The notes: generated by a model not told the origin, from the sequence alone. A stretch of 60,660 nucleotides of DNA from Mycolicibacterium vaccae NBRC 14118 = CIP 105934 (GCF_001552715.1 NZ_BCRS01000014.1:1-60660), one strand, 5' to 3'; numbered from the stretch's first letter, positions 1-9,156 are shown. A program made the numbers and translations.

Positions 1-177
1 CCGGGCTGGACACCGCCGCCGGTTCCGCCCGCCGGGCCCGAGGTCGGTCAGGCGCCGGCCGGGGCGCCGCCGAAGCCGGTCGACCCGCTGTGGGCCAACG
101 GGCAGCCGCAGGTCTGGGACGAAGGCTGGCAGCACTGGGGGGTGTGGCTCAACGGCGTGTTCGTGCCCACCTACTGA
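1..177 (+). CDS. C-terminal end of a proline-rich protein (partial)
   Basis: Only the last 58 codons lie in the window; the frame is open from base 1 to the TGA at 175-177. The visible tail begins with a Pro/Ala/Gly-rich stretch (PGWTPPPVPPAG) and ends in a Trp-rich segment (VWDEGWQHWGVWLNG, then VFVPTY). Proline-rich linkers followed by a short aromatic tail are common in mycobacterial surface or secreted proteins, but I do not recognise the family. A strong hairpin follows directly, which supports this as a true gene end. Function unknown. Confidence 0.6.
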   Translation, partial: PGWTPPPVPPAGPEVGQAPAGAPPKPVDPLWANGQPQVWDEGWQHWGVWLNGVFVPTY

Positions 178-187
178 TCGCGCAGCC

Positions 188-225
188 GCGGCCCCCGCAG
201 AACCGATGGGTTCTGCGGGGGCCGC
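188..225. terminator. 17-bp perfect hairpin, bidirectional terminator
   Basis: The left arm 188-204 and right arm 209-225 are perfect reverse complements (GCGGCCCCCGCAGAACC against its complement) around a GATG loop. It lies between the stop of the plus-strand gene (177) and the stop of the minus-strand Ag85-like gene (253), the place for a shared terminator of two convergent genes. There is no U-run, as is usual for mycobacterial hairpin terminators. Confidence 0.8.
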
Positions 226-252
226 GCCGCGTTCGCCGTCCCGGTCCGGGGA

Positions 253-1215
<963 letters not shown>

Positions 1216-1387
1216 TTACCGCCGTCCTCTCGGCGCCCGGAGGCGCGCGTGCCTGGTCGAGCACGACCGTGTTGGCCTCTTACTTACCCACACCGCCGGT
1301 GCCCATACCGCTACTTCGTCATGTGACGATTCGGCGTTACGTCCGTGCTGTTTCGGCTGGCGAGAGACGGGCATTAGCCTCGTCGTG

Positions 1388-3019
1388 ATGAGCCGGAGTC
1401 GTCCCAGAGTGTTGATCATCGGCGGGGGGTTCGGCGGATTGTTCTGCGCCCGCCGGCTGGCCCGCAGTGCGGTGGACGTCATCATGCTGGATCGTTCGGC
1501 GGGGCACCTGTTCCAGCCGCTGCTCTATCAGTGCGCGACGGGGACGCTGAGCATCGCGCACATCAGTCGCCCCCTGCGCGAGGAGTTCGCCCGGTACCCC
1601 AACATCAGGACGCTGCTCGGCAAGGCGGTCGAGATCGACCCCGACCGCCGGGTGGTGACCGCGATGAGACCGGACGAGTCCACGTTCACGCTCGACTACG
1701 ACGTGCTCGTCGTCGCCGCCGGCATGCAGCAGTCCTACTTCGGCAAGCGTCATTTCGCGGAGTGGGCGCCAGGGATGAAGACCCTCGACGACGCGCTGGG
1801 CATCCGGCAGCGGATCTTCACCGCCTTCGAGATCGCCGAGACCCTGCCACCCGGCCCCGAGCGGGACGCGTGGCTGACCTTCGCCGTCTCCGGTGGTGGC
1901 CCCACCGGTGTCGAGCTGGCCGGCCAGATCCGGGAGATGGCGACCCGGACGCTGGCCAACGAGTTCCACAGCATCGAACCGGAGGAGGCCCGGGTGCTGT
2001 TGTTCGACGGCGGGGACCGGGTCCTCAAGACCTTCGCCCCCGACCTGTCGGAGAGGGCCGCGCAGGCCCTGCAGAAACTCGGGGTCGAGATCCGTCTCGG
2101 CGTCCACGTCACCGATGTGCGCCGCGAAGGGGTCACCGTCACCCCCAAATCCGGTGCTGCCGCACAGGATTACGCGGCGCGCACCGTCTTCTGGACCGCA
2201 GGCGTCGAGGCGGTGCCGTTCGCGCGACATCTGGCGCAGGTGTGCGGGGTGGAGACCGACCGAGCCGGCCGGCTGGCGGTCGCACCCGACCTGTCCGTGC
2301 CCGGATACCCCGAGATCTTCGTCGTCGGCGACCTCGTGGGCCGCGACAATCTGCCCGGGGTCGCCGAGAACGCCATGCAGGGCGGTCTGCACGCCGCGGC
2401 GTGTATCCGCCGCGACCTCGCCGGCCGGCCCCGCCGCAAGTACACCTACCGTGACCTGGGGTCGGCGGCCTACATCAGCCGCGGGAACGCGTTGCTTCAG
2501 GTCGGTCCACTCAAAGTGTCCGGCTTCGCCGGCTGGATCGCATGGGGCCTGCTGCACATCGCGTTCCTGACCGGCGTGGGCAACCGGATCAGCACCGTGA
2601 CAACGTGGTTGGCCACCATCGCGCGCTCCGGCCGCTATCACCGGGCGTTCATGCTCGGAAGCGCGAGCACCCCGGAACAACGCTATACGTGGTCGAGCCG
2701 GGAGGACCTGCCGACGCCGCAACCCGGCCGAGGTTCGAACAACGGCAGACCGGGCATACCTGGGCGCATGACCATTTCCCCGGAGGACGTGCGGCGGCTC
2801 CTCGACTCCGACGACGGCGCCACGCTGGTGCTGATCGAGGGACGTGCCGAGGTGATCACCGACGACCAGAAGGACAGCGACGCCTACCGTGGTGCGCTCG
2901 AGGTGATCACCCGCCAGGAACTGCTCGATCGCATCGGTGGGGACGGCGGGCTCAGCGACGACCGGTTGGCCGCCCAGGCTGCCTCGCTGGACACGGCGGT
3001 CAACGAACTGGGCGGCTGA
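1388..3019 (+). CDS. ndh: Type II NADH dehydrogenase with an 83-codon C-terminal extension
   Basis: Single-polypeptide NADH:quinone oxidoreductase (NDH-2), a membrane-associated FAD enzyme feeding electrons into the menaquinone pool. It has an N-terminal FAD-binding motif (VLIIGGGFGGLFCARRL), a second dinucleotide fold (VSGGGPTGVELAGQI), the FAD-pocket GD motif (IFVVGDLVGRDNLPGV), and a hydrophobic region near residue 385 (GWIAWGLLHIAFLTG) as in NDH-2 proteins. The start is ATG 1388 because the open frame upstream runs antisense into the Ag85-like gene. The odd point is the end: an ordinary NDH-2 of about 460 residues would finish near base 2767, but no stop exists until 3019, so the last 83 residues (from Met461) are fused in frame. 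That tail may instead be a separate gene (see 2768-3019). Confidence 0.85.
   Translation: MSRSRPRVLIIGGGFGGLFCARRLARSAVDVIMLDRSAGHLFQPLLYQCATGTLSIAHISRPLREEFARYPNIRTLLGKAVEIDPDRRVVTAMRPDESTFTLDYDVLVVAAGMQQSYFGKRHFAEWAPGMKTLDDALGIRQRIFTAFEIAETLPPGPERDAWLTFAVSGGGPTGVELAGQIREMATRTLANEFHSIEPEEARVLLFDGGDRVLKTFAPDLSERAAQALQKLGVEIRLGVHVTDVRREGVTVTPKSGAAAQDYAARTVFWTAGVEAVPFARHLAQVCGVETDRAGRLAVAPDLSVPGYPEIFVVGDLVGRDNLPGVAENAMQGGLHAAACIRRDLAGRPRRKYTYRDLGSAAYISRGNALLQVGPLKVSGFAGWIAWGLLHIAFLTGVGNRISTVTTWLATIARSGRYHRAFMLGSASTPEQRYTWSSREDLPTPQPGRGSNNGRPGIPGRMTISPEDVRRLLDSDDGATLVLIEGRAEVITDDQKDSDAYRGALEVITRQELLDRIGGDGGLSDDRLAAQAASLDTAVNELGG
2768..3019 (+). CDS. Possible separate small acidic protein at the end of the ndh frame
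   Basis: An internal ATG at 2768 would give an 83-aa protein (MTISPEDVRRLLDSDD start, ending AVNELGG) with no similarity to NDH-2. It is acidic and predicted mostly helical with a short strand segment (ATLVLIEGRAEVI). The linker just before it (PQPGRGSNNGRPGIPGR) looks like non-domain sequence. No Shine-Dalgarno is visible in front of the ATG, so it may only be made as the tail of the fused protein, or an ndh stop may have been lost by mutation. I do not recognise the family; it could be a stand-alone mycobacterial conserved protein elsewhere. Confidence 0.4.
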   Translation: MTISPEDVRRLLDSDDGATLVLIEGRAEVITDDQKDSDAYRGALEVITRQELLDRIGGDGGLSDDRLAAQAASLDTAVNELGG

Positions 3020-3029
3020 CAGCAGCCGG

Positions 3030-3395
3030 TCACCCCTGGCCGGCGCGCCACTTGTCGAGCACTCGGCGGTCCCGCTTGGTCGGCCGACCGGCACCACGGT
3101 CACGGACCGCGACAGGAATGGACGGGACCGCGGGCGGCGGTGGAGTCCGGTCCAGGTAGCAGGTCACCGCGTCGGCAGCACCGACGCGCTTCTGGATGAT
3201 CCGGGAGACCTCGACGATGCGGGTGTGCTCGCCGACCCTGGCGCGCACCTCGTCACCGGGGGAGACCGTAGTGGACGGCTTGGCCGGTTTGCCGTTGACC
3301 TTCACCTGCCCGCCTCGGCACGCCGACGCGGCGTCGGGACGGGTCTTGGTGAGCCGGACCGCCCACAACCAGCGGTCCACGCGCGTGGACTCCAT
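3030..3395 (-). CDS. S4-domain RNA-binding protein, Hsp15-like
   Basis: A 121-aa protein with an N-terminal S4 RNA-binding domain (residues about 5-65; DRWLWAVRLTKTRPDAA, GGQVKVNG, PSTTVSPGDEV) and a basic C-terminal tail (RPTKRDRRVLDKW). This is the layout of Hsp15/HslR, which in E. coli binds stalled 50S-nascent chain complexes. The gene is convergent with ndh, with 10 bases between the stop codons, and starts at ATG 3395. The role in ribosome recycling is inferred from family only. Confidence 0.85.
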   Translation of the reverse strand: MESTRVDRWLWAVRLTKTRPDAASACRGGQVKVNGKPAKPSTTVSPGDEVRARVGEHTRIVEVSRIIQKRVGAADAVTCYLDRTPPPPAVPSIPVAVRDRGAGRPTKRDRRVLDKWRAGQG

Positions 3396-3511
3396 GGGTC
3401 CATCTTGGACTACGGCTCTGTGGCGCCAGACCCTGTACCGAGGCCGGCGTATGGGCTTGGATGAGGTCAGAGTTGCCTGACCGGCGGCATTTCCAAGATG
3501 AGGACGTTCCC

Positions 3512-3973
3512 ATGCTCGGAGACCTGACCCCCGACGAGATCGAACGGCTCCTCGAGGATGAGGTTCTCGGACGTATCGGCTGCCTCAGCGGTGGCCGGCC
3601 CTATGTGGTGCCGGTGTGTTACGCCTACCTCGACGGATGCGTGTACGGGCACACCGCCAGAGGTGCCAAATGGCAGGCGATGCGCGCCGAGCCGTCGGTG
3701 TGCTTCGAGGTCGAACACGTCGACGATCTGTCGTCGTGGCGCAGCGTCATCGCCTGGGGTGTCTTCGAAGAGCTCGACGGCGCTGACGCCGAACGCGGGA
3801 TGCAACTTCTGGTCGACCGGATCCTGCCCCTTCTGCACACCCCCGCCACGCCACAGCCGCGACCGCACAGCAGCACCGCGACGGCGACGGTCTACCGGAT
3901 CCGGTTGGGGGAGAAAACCGGCCGGTTCGAGAATCACTCGGCCAATCCACATCCGTCGGCGGCGCCGTCCTGA
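3512..3973 (+). CDS. Pyridoxamine 5'-phosphate oxidase-family flavin-binding protein
   Basis: A 153-aa split-barrel protein. The N-terminal half shows the family pattern: a short helix (TPDEIERLLEDEVLGRIG), a strand pair with GGRPYVVPVCYAYLDG, the GHTARGAKWQAMR segment that normally contacts flavin phosphate, and a VCFEVEHVDD strand. Members bind FMN, F420 or heme, and many are mycobacterial stress proteins of unknown substrate. ATG 3512 is chosen because the alignment-like start MLGDLTPDEIERLL begins there and GAGG lies 10 bases upstream; an in-frame ATG at 3461 would add 17 residues. It converges with the EamA gene, with 6 bases between stops. Confidence 0.75.
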   Translation: MLGDLTPDEIERLLEDEVLGRIGCLSGGRPYVVPVCYAYLDGCVYGHTARGAKWQAMRAEPSVCFEVEHVDDLSSWRSVIAWGVFEELDGADAERGMQLLVDRILPLLHTPATPQPRPHSSTATATVYRIRLGEKTGRFENHSANPHPSAAPS

Positions 3974-3979
3974 CCGGTC

Positions 3980-4846
3980 TCAGCCGACTTCGACCGGGAC
4001 GGCCATCTCCCGGCCGCCGGCACGTGCGGCGCCGGTGCCCGCGGCGACCACCGCGATGATGCCGAGCACGCCCACCGGGCCGGGATTCTGGTCGAGGAGC
4101 AGGAAGCCGACCAGCAGCGCGAAGGCGGGTTCGAGGCTCATCAGGATGCCGAAGGTGGCGGTGGTCAGCCTGCGCAGTGCCAGCAGTTCCAGCACGTAGG
4201 GCAGCACCGGCAGCAGCAGCGCCATCCCGAGCCCGATCAGCAGCACCTCCGGGGTCAGCTTCGAGAACGCGGCGCTGTCGACGAAGAAGCAGGCCACCAG
4301 GCCGGCGATCGGCATGGACACGGCCAACCCGTTGACGCCGGCGACCTCGTCGCCGACCCGCTGGGTGAGCAGGATGTAGAGCGCCCAGCAGACGCCGGCC
4401 GCTGTCGCCAGCAGCGCGCCCGTGGGATCGATGCCGCCGCTGAAGGGTTCACTGAGCAGCACCACACCGACGGCGGCCAGCGCGGGCCACAGATACCGGT
4501 GCCTGCCCCGGCCGTGCATGATCGCCAGCACCAACGGGCCCAGGAACTCCAGCGCGGTGGCGGTACCCAGCGCCAACCGGTCCAGCGAGGCCATGAAGAA
4601 CAACGTGATGGCCGCGCTGACACAGCCGAGCACGACACACATCCCGAACGTGCGCCACGTGAACGCCGACGGGCGGGGCCGCACCACCACCAGCAGCAGG
4701 ATGCCGGCCAGCGAGAGCCGCAGCCATGCGGTGCCGTCGGAACCGATCTGATCGATCAGGCCGATCGCGACGACCAGGCCCAGCTGGATCGAGATCTGGG
4801 CCGCGATGGCCATCAGCACACCGGTGCGGGCGGGATCGGAATTCAC
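3980..4846 (-). CDS. EamA-family (RhtA-like) inner-membrane exporter
   Basis: A roughly 288-aa, ten-helix transporter of the drug/metabolite superfamily with the two EamA repeats (about residues 10-140 and 150-280). Helices such as LRLSLAGILLLVVV, ALEFLGPLVLAIM and LVGFLLLDQNPG fit the RhtA/threonine-homoserine exporter branch, but substrates are rarely predictable. Start is uncertain: GTG 4846 (VNSDPARTG) gives a normal length, whereas a longer in-frame TTG start at 4894 adds a basic 16-residue leader. It is the last gene of a minus-strand run that starts at 7599. Confidence 0.8.
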   Translation of the reverse strand: MNSDPARTGVLMAIAAQISIQLGLVVAIGLIDQIGSDGTAWLRLSLAGILLLVVVRPRPSAFTWRTFGMCVVLGCVSAAITLFFMASLDRLALGTATALEFLGPLVLAIMHGRGRHRYLWPALAAVGVVLLSEPFSGGIDPTGALLATAAGVCWALYILLTQRVGDEVAGVNGLAVSMPIAGLVACFFVDSAAFSKLTPEVLLIGLGMALLLPVLPYVLELLALRRLTTATFGILMSLEPAFALLVGFLLLDQNPGPVGVLGIIAVVAAGTGAARAGGREMAVPVEVG

Positions 4847-4920
4847 CTCTGCATTGGACGGTACGAACCGGCGTCTCGCGTACCCGGGCGGCAAACTGAT
4901 TCCGTGTTGAGATAAACCCG

Positions 4921-5229
4921 TCAGCGGCGTCGGACCCCGGTGACTGCCGAGGGTGGCAACCGGCCGGCGCGGGAGTGACCGCTGAGTCGGTCTCCGTCGA
5001 CGGACACCTCGAACTCAAGCCGTAGACGCATCGGTCTGGACACCGTCTGCTGCCAGGTCACCCGGCCTGCGTCGGCGACGATGCCGGTGAGCGGCATCGT
5101 CTCCCGTTGGCCGGTGGCCGTGCCGCTGAGCGTGCCGTCGCGCTCGACGAACGAGTAGAGGATCTTCAGCGAGCCGATCGGGGTCTTGATGGCGACGTCC
5201 CAGTCACCCGCGATGGCCGGTGTCACCAT
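4921..5229 (-). CDS. Small beta-rich protein coupled to PfpI gene
   Basis: A 102-aa protein, apparently all-beta, with a repeated pattern of short strands and turns (WDVAIKTPIGSLKILYSF, GTLSGTATGQRETMPLTGI, VTWQQTVSRPMRLRLEFEV, DGDRLSGHSRAG). This pattern resembles small lipocalin-like or DUF-type domains seen in actinobacteria; I cannot assign a function. Its ATG (5229-5227) precedes the TGA of the upstream PfpI-like gene (5225-5223) in the sequence ATGGTGA, so the two are almost certainly translationally coupled and act together. Confidence 0.65.
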   Translation of the reverse strand: MVTPAIAGDWDVAIKTPIGSLKILYSFVERDGTLSGTATGQRETMPLTGIVADAGRVTWQQTVSRPMRLRLEFEVSVDGDRLSGHSRAGRLPPSAVTGVRRR

Positions 5230-5879
5230 GCTTCCGGCTCCCGGCCGCCGCCGCCGCTCCAGACCGTGCCGCGGCGCTCGAAAGCAAACATCTGCTCGAC
5301 GGCCAGGGCGATGCGCGAGCCGTACGTGCGCTCCAGGAGGTGCAGTGCGAGATCCAGGCCAGAGGTCACACCCCCGGCAGTGACGAGGTCGCCGTCGTCG
5401 ACGACCCGGGCCGCCACGGGCACCGCGCCGGCGGCTTCCAGCATCTCGACACCGAGGTGGTGGGTGTTTGCCGGCCTGCCCTCGAGCAGACCCGCCATCG
5501 CCAGCGCCAGCGAGCCGCCGCACACGGCCGCCACCGTCACCTCAGGATTGGCCAGCGCCGCCCGCATCAGCGGGACCGCCGCGGTCTCGCCGAAGCGTGC
5601 CAGTAGAACCGGGATCGTGTCGATCTCGTCCGGGTCTCCCGCCAGCGGGCCGCTGGCTCCGGGGACGATCACGTACCCGGCCTTGGCCGGGTCCAGACCG
5701 GCGGTGGCCTGCAGTGTCAGGCCGCGGGAGCCGCTGACGACCGTGCGGGGCCCCTCCGCGGTGACCAGTTCGACGTCGAGTTCACCCCCGACATAGTCGC
5801 TGCCGGCGACAAGGACCTCGTACGGGGCGATGACGTCGAGCGGGTCGAACCCGTCGAACAGAACGATTTGTGCGTGCAT
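5223..5879 (-). CDS. DJ-1/PfpI-family protein
   Basis: A 218-aa class I glutamine-amidotransferase-like protein. The nucleophile elbow is Cys120 in VAAVCGGSLALAMAGLL, the N-terminal strand-loop is IVLFDGFDPLDVIAPYEVL, and a His lies shortly after (NTHHLG). Members include isonitrile hydratases, cysteine proteases and sensory domains of regulators; this one has no HTH. It sits 82 bases downstream of a GlxA-type regulator that has the same domain at its N-terminus, and it overlaps the next gene by 7 bases. Substrate unknown. Confidence 0.8.
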   Translation of the reverse strand: MHAQIVLFDGFDPLDVIAPYEVLVAGSDYVGGELDVELVTAEGPRTVVSGSRGLTLQATAGLDPAKAGYVIVPGASGPLAGDPDEIDTIPVLLARFGETAAVPLMRAALANPEVTVAAVCGGSLALAMAGLLEGRPANTHHLGVEMLEAAGAVPVAARVVDDGDLVTAGGVTSGLDLALHLLERTYGSRIALAVEQMFAFERRGTVWSGGGGREPEAW

Positions 5880-5961
5880 GTCCTCATCGTCTGCGACGCC
5901 CGGCGGTCTCCGACAGTGGCTGTCGGGTCACCATCCGCTGTGATCTGGCCACGAAATCGGT

Positions 5962-6924
5962 TCATACGGCCTGCTTTTCGCGGAAGGTGTTGCGATAGGT
6001 CTGCGGCGCGACCCCACTGAGCCGGCGGAACTGTTCCCGGAAGTTGGCAGGGGAGGCGAAGCCCACGTCTCGGCCGATGCGTTCGATCCCGCGCGGGGAG
6101 CGTTCGAGGAGTTCCTGGGCATGGCGGATACGCACCCCGGTGAGCCACTGCATCGGTGTCTGACCGACCTCGGCCTGGAATCGGCGGTTCAGGGTGCGCA
6201 CGCTCATCGCGGCGTGGTCGGCGATGTCGGCCAGGGTCAGGTCGCGGTGGGCATTTCCCTCGATCCAGGCCAGCACCCCGTCCAGTTCCGTTCTGTGCCC
6301 GATCCCGTTGGTCGGCAGGGTGTTCCGGACGATGAACTGTGTCTGGCCACCGCTGCGGTGCAGCGGCGCCACCGCGATGCGGGCCGCAGTGGCCGCCGCG
6401 GCGGCGCCGTGATCCTGTTGGACCATGTGCAGGCACAGGTCAAGCCCGGCCGACGCTCCCGCCGAGGTCAGGATCTGACCTTCGTCGGCGTAGAGCACGT
6501 CGGCATCGAGGTGGACCTGCGGGTAGCCCTCTCGGAACAGGTCGGCGGCCATCCAGTGGGTGGTGGCCCGCTTACCGTCGAGCAGTCCGGCCGCGGCCAG
6601 GATGAACGCGCCGGTGCAGATCGACGCGATTCTGGTTCCCCTGACGTAAGCGGCCTGCAGCGCACGAATCACCGGCAACGGGACCTCGGCCGCGGCGTCG
6701 TTGCGTCCGGGCACGATCACGGTGTCCGCATCGGCCAGCCCCTCCAGGCCGTGATCGGTGCCGATACGCAGCGGACCGGCGGACACCAACTGCTCACTAC
6801 CGCATACCATTACGCGATACGCGTTGTCCCCGTTGGCCAGCGAGACCCGACCGAACACCTCCACCGGGACACTGAGGTCGAATGCGATCACGTCGGGCAC
6901 CGCCAGGATGGCCACCTTGTGCAT
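5962..6924 (-). CDS. GlxA-family AraC transcriptional regulator
   Basis: A 320-aa regulator with an N-terminal DJ-1/PfpI-like sensor domain (residues 1 to about 185; nucleophile-like Cys in ASICTGAFILAAAGLLDG) and a C-terminal AraC HTH pair (about 215-310; LTLADIADHAAMSVRTLNRRF, then IERIGRDVGFASPANFREQF). GlxA-type regulators usually control neighbouring amine, nitrile or quaternary-ammonium catabolism genes. It begins 9 bases after the stop of the HD-domain gene on the same strand, so the two are one operon; the PfpI gene downstream is a likely co-regulated partner. Confidence 0.88.
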   Translation of the reverse strand: MHKVAILAVPDVIAFDLSVPVEVFGRVSLANGDNAYRVMVCGSEQLVSAGPLRIGTDHGLEGLADADTVIVPGRNDAAAEVPLPVIRALQAAYVRGTRIASICTGAFILAAAGLLDGKRATTHWMAADLFREGYPQVHLDADVLYADEGQILTSAGASAGLDLCLHMVQQDHGAAAAATAARIAVAPLHRSGGQTQFIVRNTLPTNGIGHRTELDGVLAWIEGNAHRDLTLADIADHAAMSVRTLNRRFQAEVGQTPMQWLTGVRIRHAQELLERSPRGIERIGRDVGFASPANFREQFRRLSGVAPQTYRNTFREKQAV

Positions 6925-6933
6925 GTGCGGACC

Positions 6934-7599
6934 TTAACAGCGGCTGTTCACCGGACGGTCGCCCCACGGGGAGCCCTCCACCACGTCCCAGAAGGTGACC
7001 GCCGGGCCGTTGAGCAGTTCGTGGATGTGCGCGGGAAAGGAGAACGGGGGCGCCTTCATCGGGTTGGCCTGAATGTCGCGTCCGATCCGCTCGGCGATGG
7101 CGTATCCGAGGTCGTGACGCGGCCAGCGCGCGTGCACCCGGTCGACGAAACCCTGCGGCAGCGCCGCTTTCGCGGCACCGTCGATGTCCAGCGTGATCCC
7201 GTGAAAGGACACCGCCGGCACCGGCCCGAAGCGGTCGGCGATCCCGAGGCTGGTGTGCAGCGCAATGGCCTGCCATACCGGGGTGGTCCGCTCTTCGCTC
7301 ACACCGTGCTCACGCAGGAACGTCGCTGCGGCGTCGGCACCGTCCACCTCGAAGCGCTGATCGCCCCGTCCGAAGTCGGTGATGCCGAGGTCGTGCAGGA
7401 GGCAGCTGAGGAAGACCAGCTCCTCGTCGTAGTGGACACCTGCCCGCAATCCCTGCGCCGCGGCCAGTTCCCGCCCGTACAGGAAGCTGCGGACACAGTG
7501 GTTGGCCAGGAACGCCGGCGACTCGTCCATCACCAGTTGCATTGCCGCAGTGCAGATATCAGAGTCGGGCAGGTTCCATTGCGCAGCATCGTCAGCCAT
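6934..7599 (-). CDS. HD-domain phosphohydrolase-like / cyanamide hydratase-like protein
   Basis: A 221-aa metal-dependent HD-domain protein: His34 in ANHCVRSF, the HD pair His69-Asp70 in LSCLLHDLGITDF, and a later ALHTS segment for metal binding. The pattern with a long insertion and the C-terminal HIHELLNG resembles cyanamide hydratase-type HD proteins, which hydrate small nitrogen compounds; the exact substrate is inference. ATG 7599 is chosen because the frame upstream (to 7698) is poor coding sequence and would run into the divergent promoter. First gene of the HD-glxA run, divergent from the SDR gene at 7745. Confidence 0.75.
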   Translation of the reverse strand: MADDAAQWNLPDSDICTAAMQLVMDESPAFLANHCVRSFLYGRELAAAQGLRAGVHYDEELVFLSCLLHDLGITDFGRGDQRFEVDGADAAATFLREHGVSEERTTPVWQAIALHTSLGIADRFGPVPAVSFHGITLDIDGAAKAALPQGFVDRVHARWPRHDLGYAIAERIGRDIQANPMKAPPFSFPAHIHELLNGPAVTFWDVVEGSPWGDRPVNSRC

Positions 7600-7711
7600 G
7601 CGCTCACAGTGCCGGACTGCGAGCGTGGCCGATAGTGGCCAGATGGACATGAACCGCCACGATCTGGCCACACATGCGAATTTGACCGCACGCATCATTC
7701 CGCTATCGTGA

Positions 7712-7728
7712 CGATACGTACCGTATCG
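7712..7728. promoter_or_regulatory. Operator dyad upstream of SDR-tetR
   Basis: Perfect inverted repeat CGATACG-TAC-CGTATCG (7-3-7) lying 17 bases before the SDR start codon. A second, overlapping dyad ATCGT-G-ACGAT occupies 7705-7715. The size and position fit a TetR-family operator, and the TetR gene is the second gene of the same transcript, so autoregulation is likely. The SDR Shine-Dalgarno (AGAGGG) follows at about 7737. Confidence 0.65.
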
Positions 7729-7744
7729 ATAGAAGAAGAGGGAA

Positions 7745-8497
7745 ATGATGAAGGGCTATCTCGACAAGGACCTGCAGGGCAAGGTCGCGATCGTCACCGG
7801 CGCCGCGAGCGGCATCGGGCGCGCCACCACGCGACTGTTCACCGACTACGGCATGTCGGTGGTCGCCGAGGACCTGAATCCCGACGTCGAGCGGGAATTC
7901 GCCGACATCGAGTCGGTTCAGGCACTCGTCGGCGACGTCGGGGAGGAGCGCACCGCCGTGAACGCCGTGAACACGGCGCTCGACCGGTTCGGGCGGGTGG
8001 ACATTCTGGTCAACAACGCCGGCACGATCGTCAACAAGCCCGTGGTGGACACGACTCTCGACGACTGGAACCGGATTCTGTCCACCAACGTGACGGGGGC
8101 GTTCCTGCACACCCGCGAGGCCATGAAGGCGATGATCCCGCACGGCTCGGGTTCGATCGTGAACATCGGCTCGTATGCGTGCTTCCAGGCGTTCCCGACG
8201 ATCTCGGCCTACGCCGCATCCAAGGGCGCGCTGGCACAACTGACGCGCACCGCCGCGCTCGAGGGAATCGACCACGGCATTCGGGTCAACGCGATCGGCG
8301 TCGGCGACACGGTCACCAACATCCTCGGCGATCCCGGCGCGCTCAGCGAGCACGGGAAGGGCGCACCGATCGGCCGGGCAGCGGACCCGCGGGAAATCGC
8401 CGACGCGGTAGCGTTTCTCGCGTCCGGGCTGGCGGCCTACGCCGTCGGCGCGGTATGGATGCTCGACGGCGGCATGAGTGTGGCCGTGCCGAACTGA
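7745..8497 (+). CDS. Short-chain dehydrogenase/reductase
   Basis: A 250-aa classical SDR, an NAD(P)-dependent oxidoreductase. Motifs: cofactor loop TGAASGIG at residues 18-25, NNAG at 90-93, catalytic Ser143, and Tyr156-x3-Lys160 (SAYAASK). The C-terminal part (GDTVTNILGDPGALS and VGAVWMLDGG) is typical. Start ATG 7745 has a good ribosome-binding site. The gene is followed after 14 bases by a tetR gene and preceded by a dyad, so it is probably the target of that repressor. Substrate not predictable. Confidence 0.88.
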   Translation: MMKGYLDKDLQGKVAIVTGAASGIGRATTRLFTDYGMSVVAEDLNPDVEREFADIESVQALVGDVGEERTAVNAVNTALDRFGRVDILVNNAGTIVNKPVVDTTLDDWNRILSTNVTGAFLHTREAMKAMIPHGSGSIVNIGSYACFQAFPTISAYAASKGALAQLTRTAALEGIDHGIRVNAIGVGDTVTNILGDPGALSEHGKGAPIGRAADPREIADAVAFLASGLAAYAVGAVWMLDGGMSVAVPN

Positions 8498-8511
8498 CAG
8501 AGGGAAGGCCG

Positions 8512-9156
8512 ATGGAAGCCGAAGCCAAGGGTGCCAGCCCGACGGTCCGCCCACGCGGCGCGGCGGTGACCGGATCCATCCTGCGCTGCGCGCGGGAACT
8601 GATCGCGCAGCAGGGATTGGACTCGCTGACCGCCGAGGCCGTGGCCGCCCGTGCCGGCGTCGGCAAGACGACGGTGTACCGGCGGTGGCCCAACGTCTGG
8701 GCACTGGTGGTGGACGCGTTCCTGGAGGACGTGAGCGAGCTGGCGCCCATCCGGGAGCAGGCCAGCGTGCGCGAGAGCTTCCGGTCCTCGATGCGCTTGT
8801 TGGCCAAGGCTTATCGAGGCCCGACCGGCGAGTTGCTCCGGGCGGTCATCGGCCGCGCCCAGGTGGACAACGTGCTGCGGGAGGAGGTCCGCAACCGATG
8901 GGTGGAGCCTCGCCGCGAAGCGGCGCGCGCGCTTGTCCGGCGGGGCATCGTCAGCGGTGAACTGCGCAGCGACCTCGACCCCGACGTCTTCCTCGACACC
9001 CTCTACGGACCGATCTATCACCGGTTCCTGGTTCCGTACCGCAGCGCGAGCCTGTCCGACACGTATGTCGACCGAGTCGTGGACCAGGTGTTCTCCGGGG
9101 CTCAGCGCGTGGCGTCAGCCGGTGACTTCGAGGATCTTGATCGCGAAGATGAGTGA
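8512..9156 (+). CDS. TetR-family transcriptional regulator
   Basis: A 214-aa repressor with an N-terminal TetR HTH (residues about 15-65; LTAEAVAARAGVGKTTVYRRWP) and a TetR_C_16-like ligand domain (GELLRAVIGRAQ, PDVFLDTLYGPIYHRFL). ATG 8512 with GGGAAGG upstream. It lies 14 bases after the SDR gene, so both are one unit probably repressed through the dyad at 7712-7728. Its last 42 bases overlap the 3' end of the convergent FKBP gene. Confidence 0.88.
   Translation: MEAEAKGASPTVRPRGAAVTGSILRCARELIAQQGLDSLTAEAVAARAGVGKTTVYRRWPNVWALVVDAFLEDVSELAPIREQASVRESFRSSMRLLAKAYRGPTGELLRAVIGRAQVDNVLREEVRNRWVEPRREAARALVRRGIVSGELRSDLDPDVFLDTLYGPIYHRFLVPYRSASLSDTYVDRVVDQVFSGAQRVASAGDFEDLDREDE

Noticed and set aside
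1337..3103. Long antisense frame (588 codons) over ndh
   Set aside because: Composition is Arg/Gly/Val/Asp-rich shadow sequence and it overlaps the S4 gene start region; ndh motifs on the plus strand decide.
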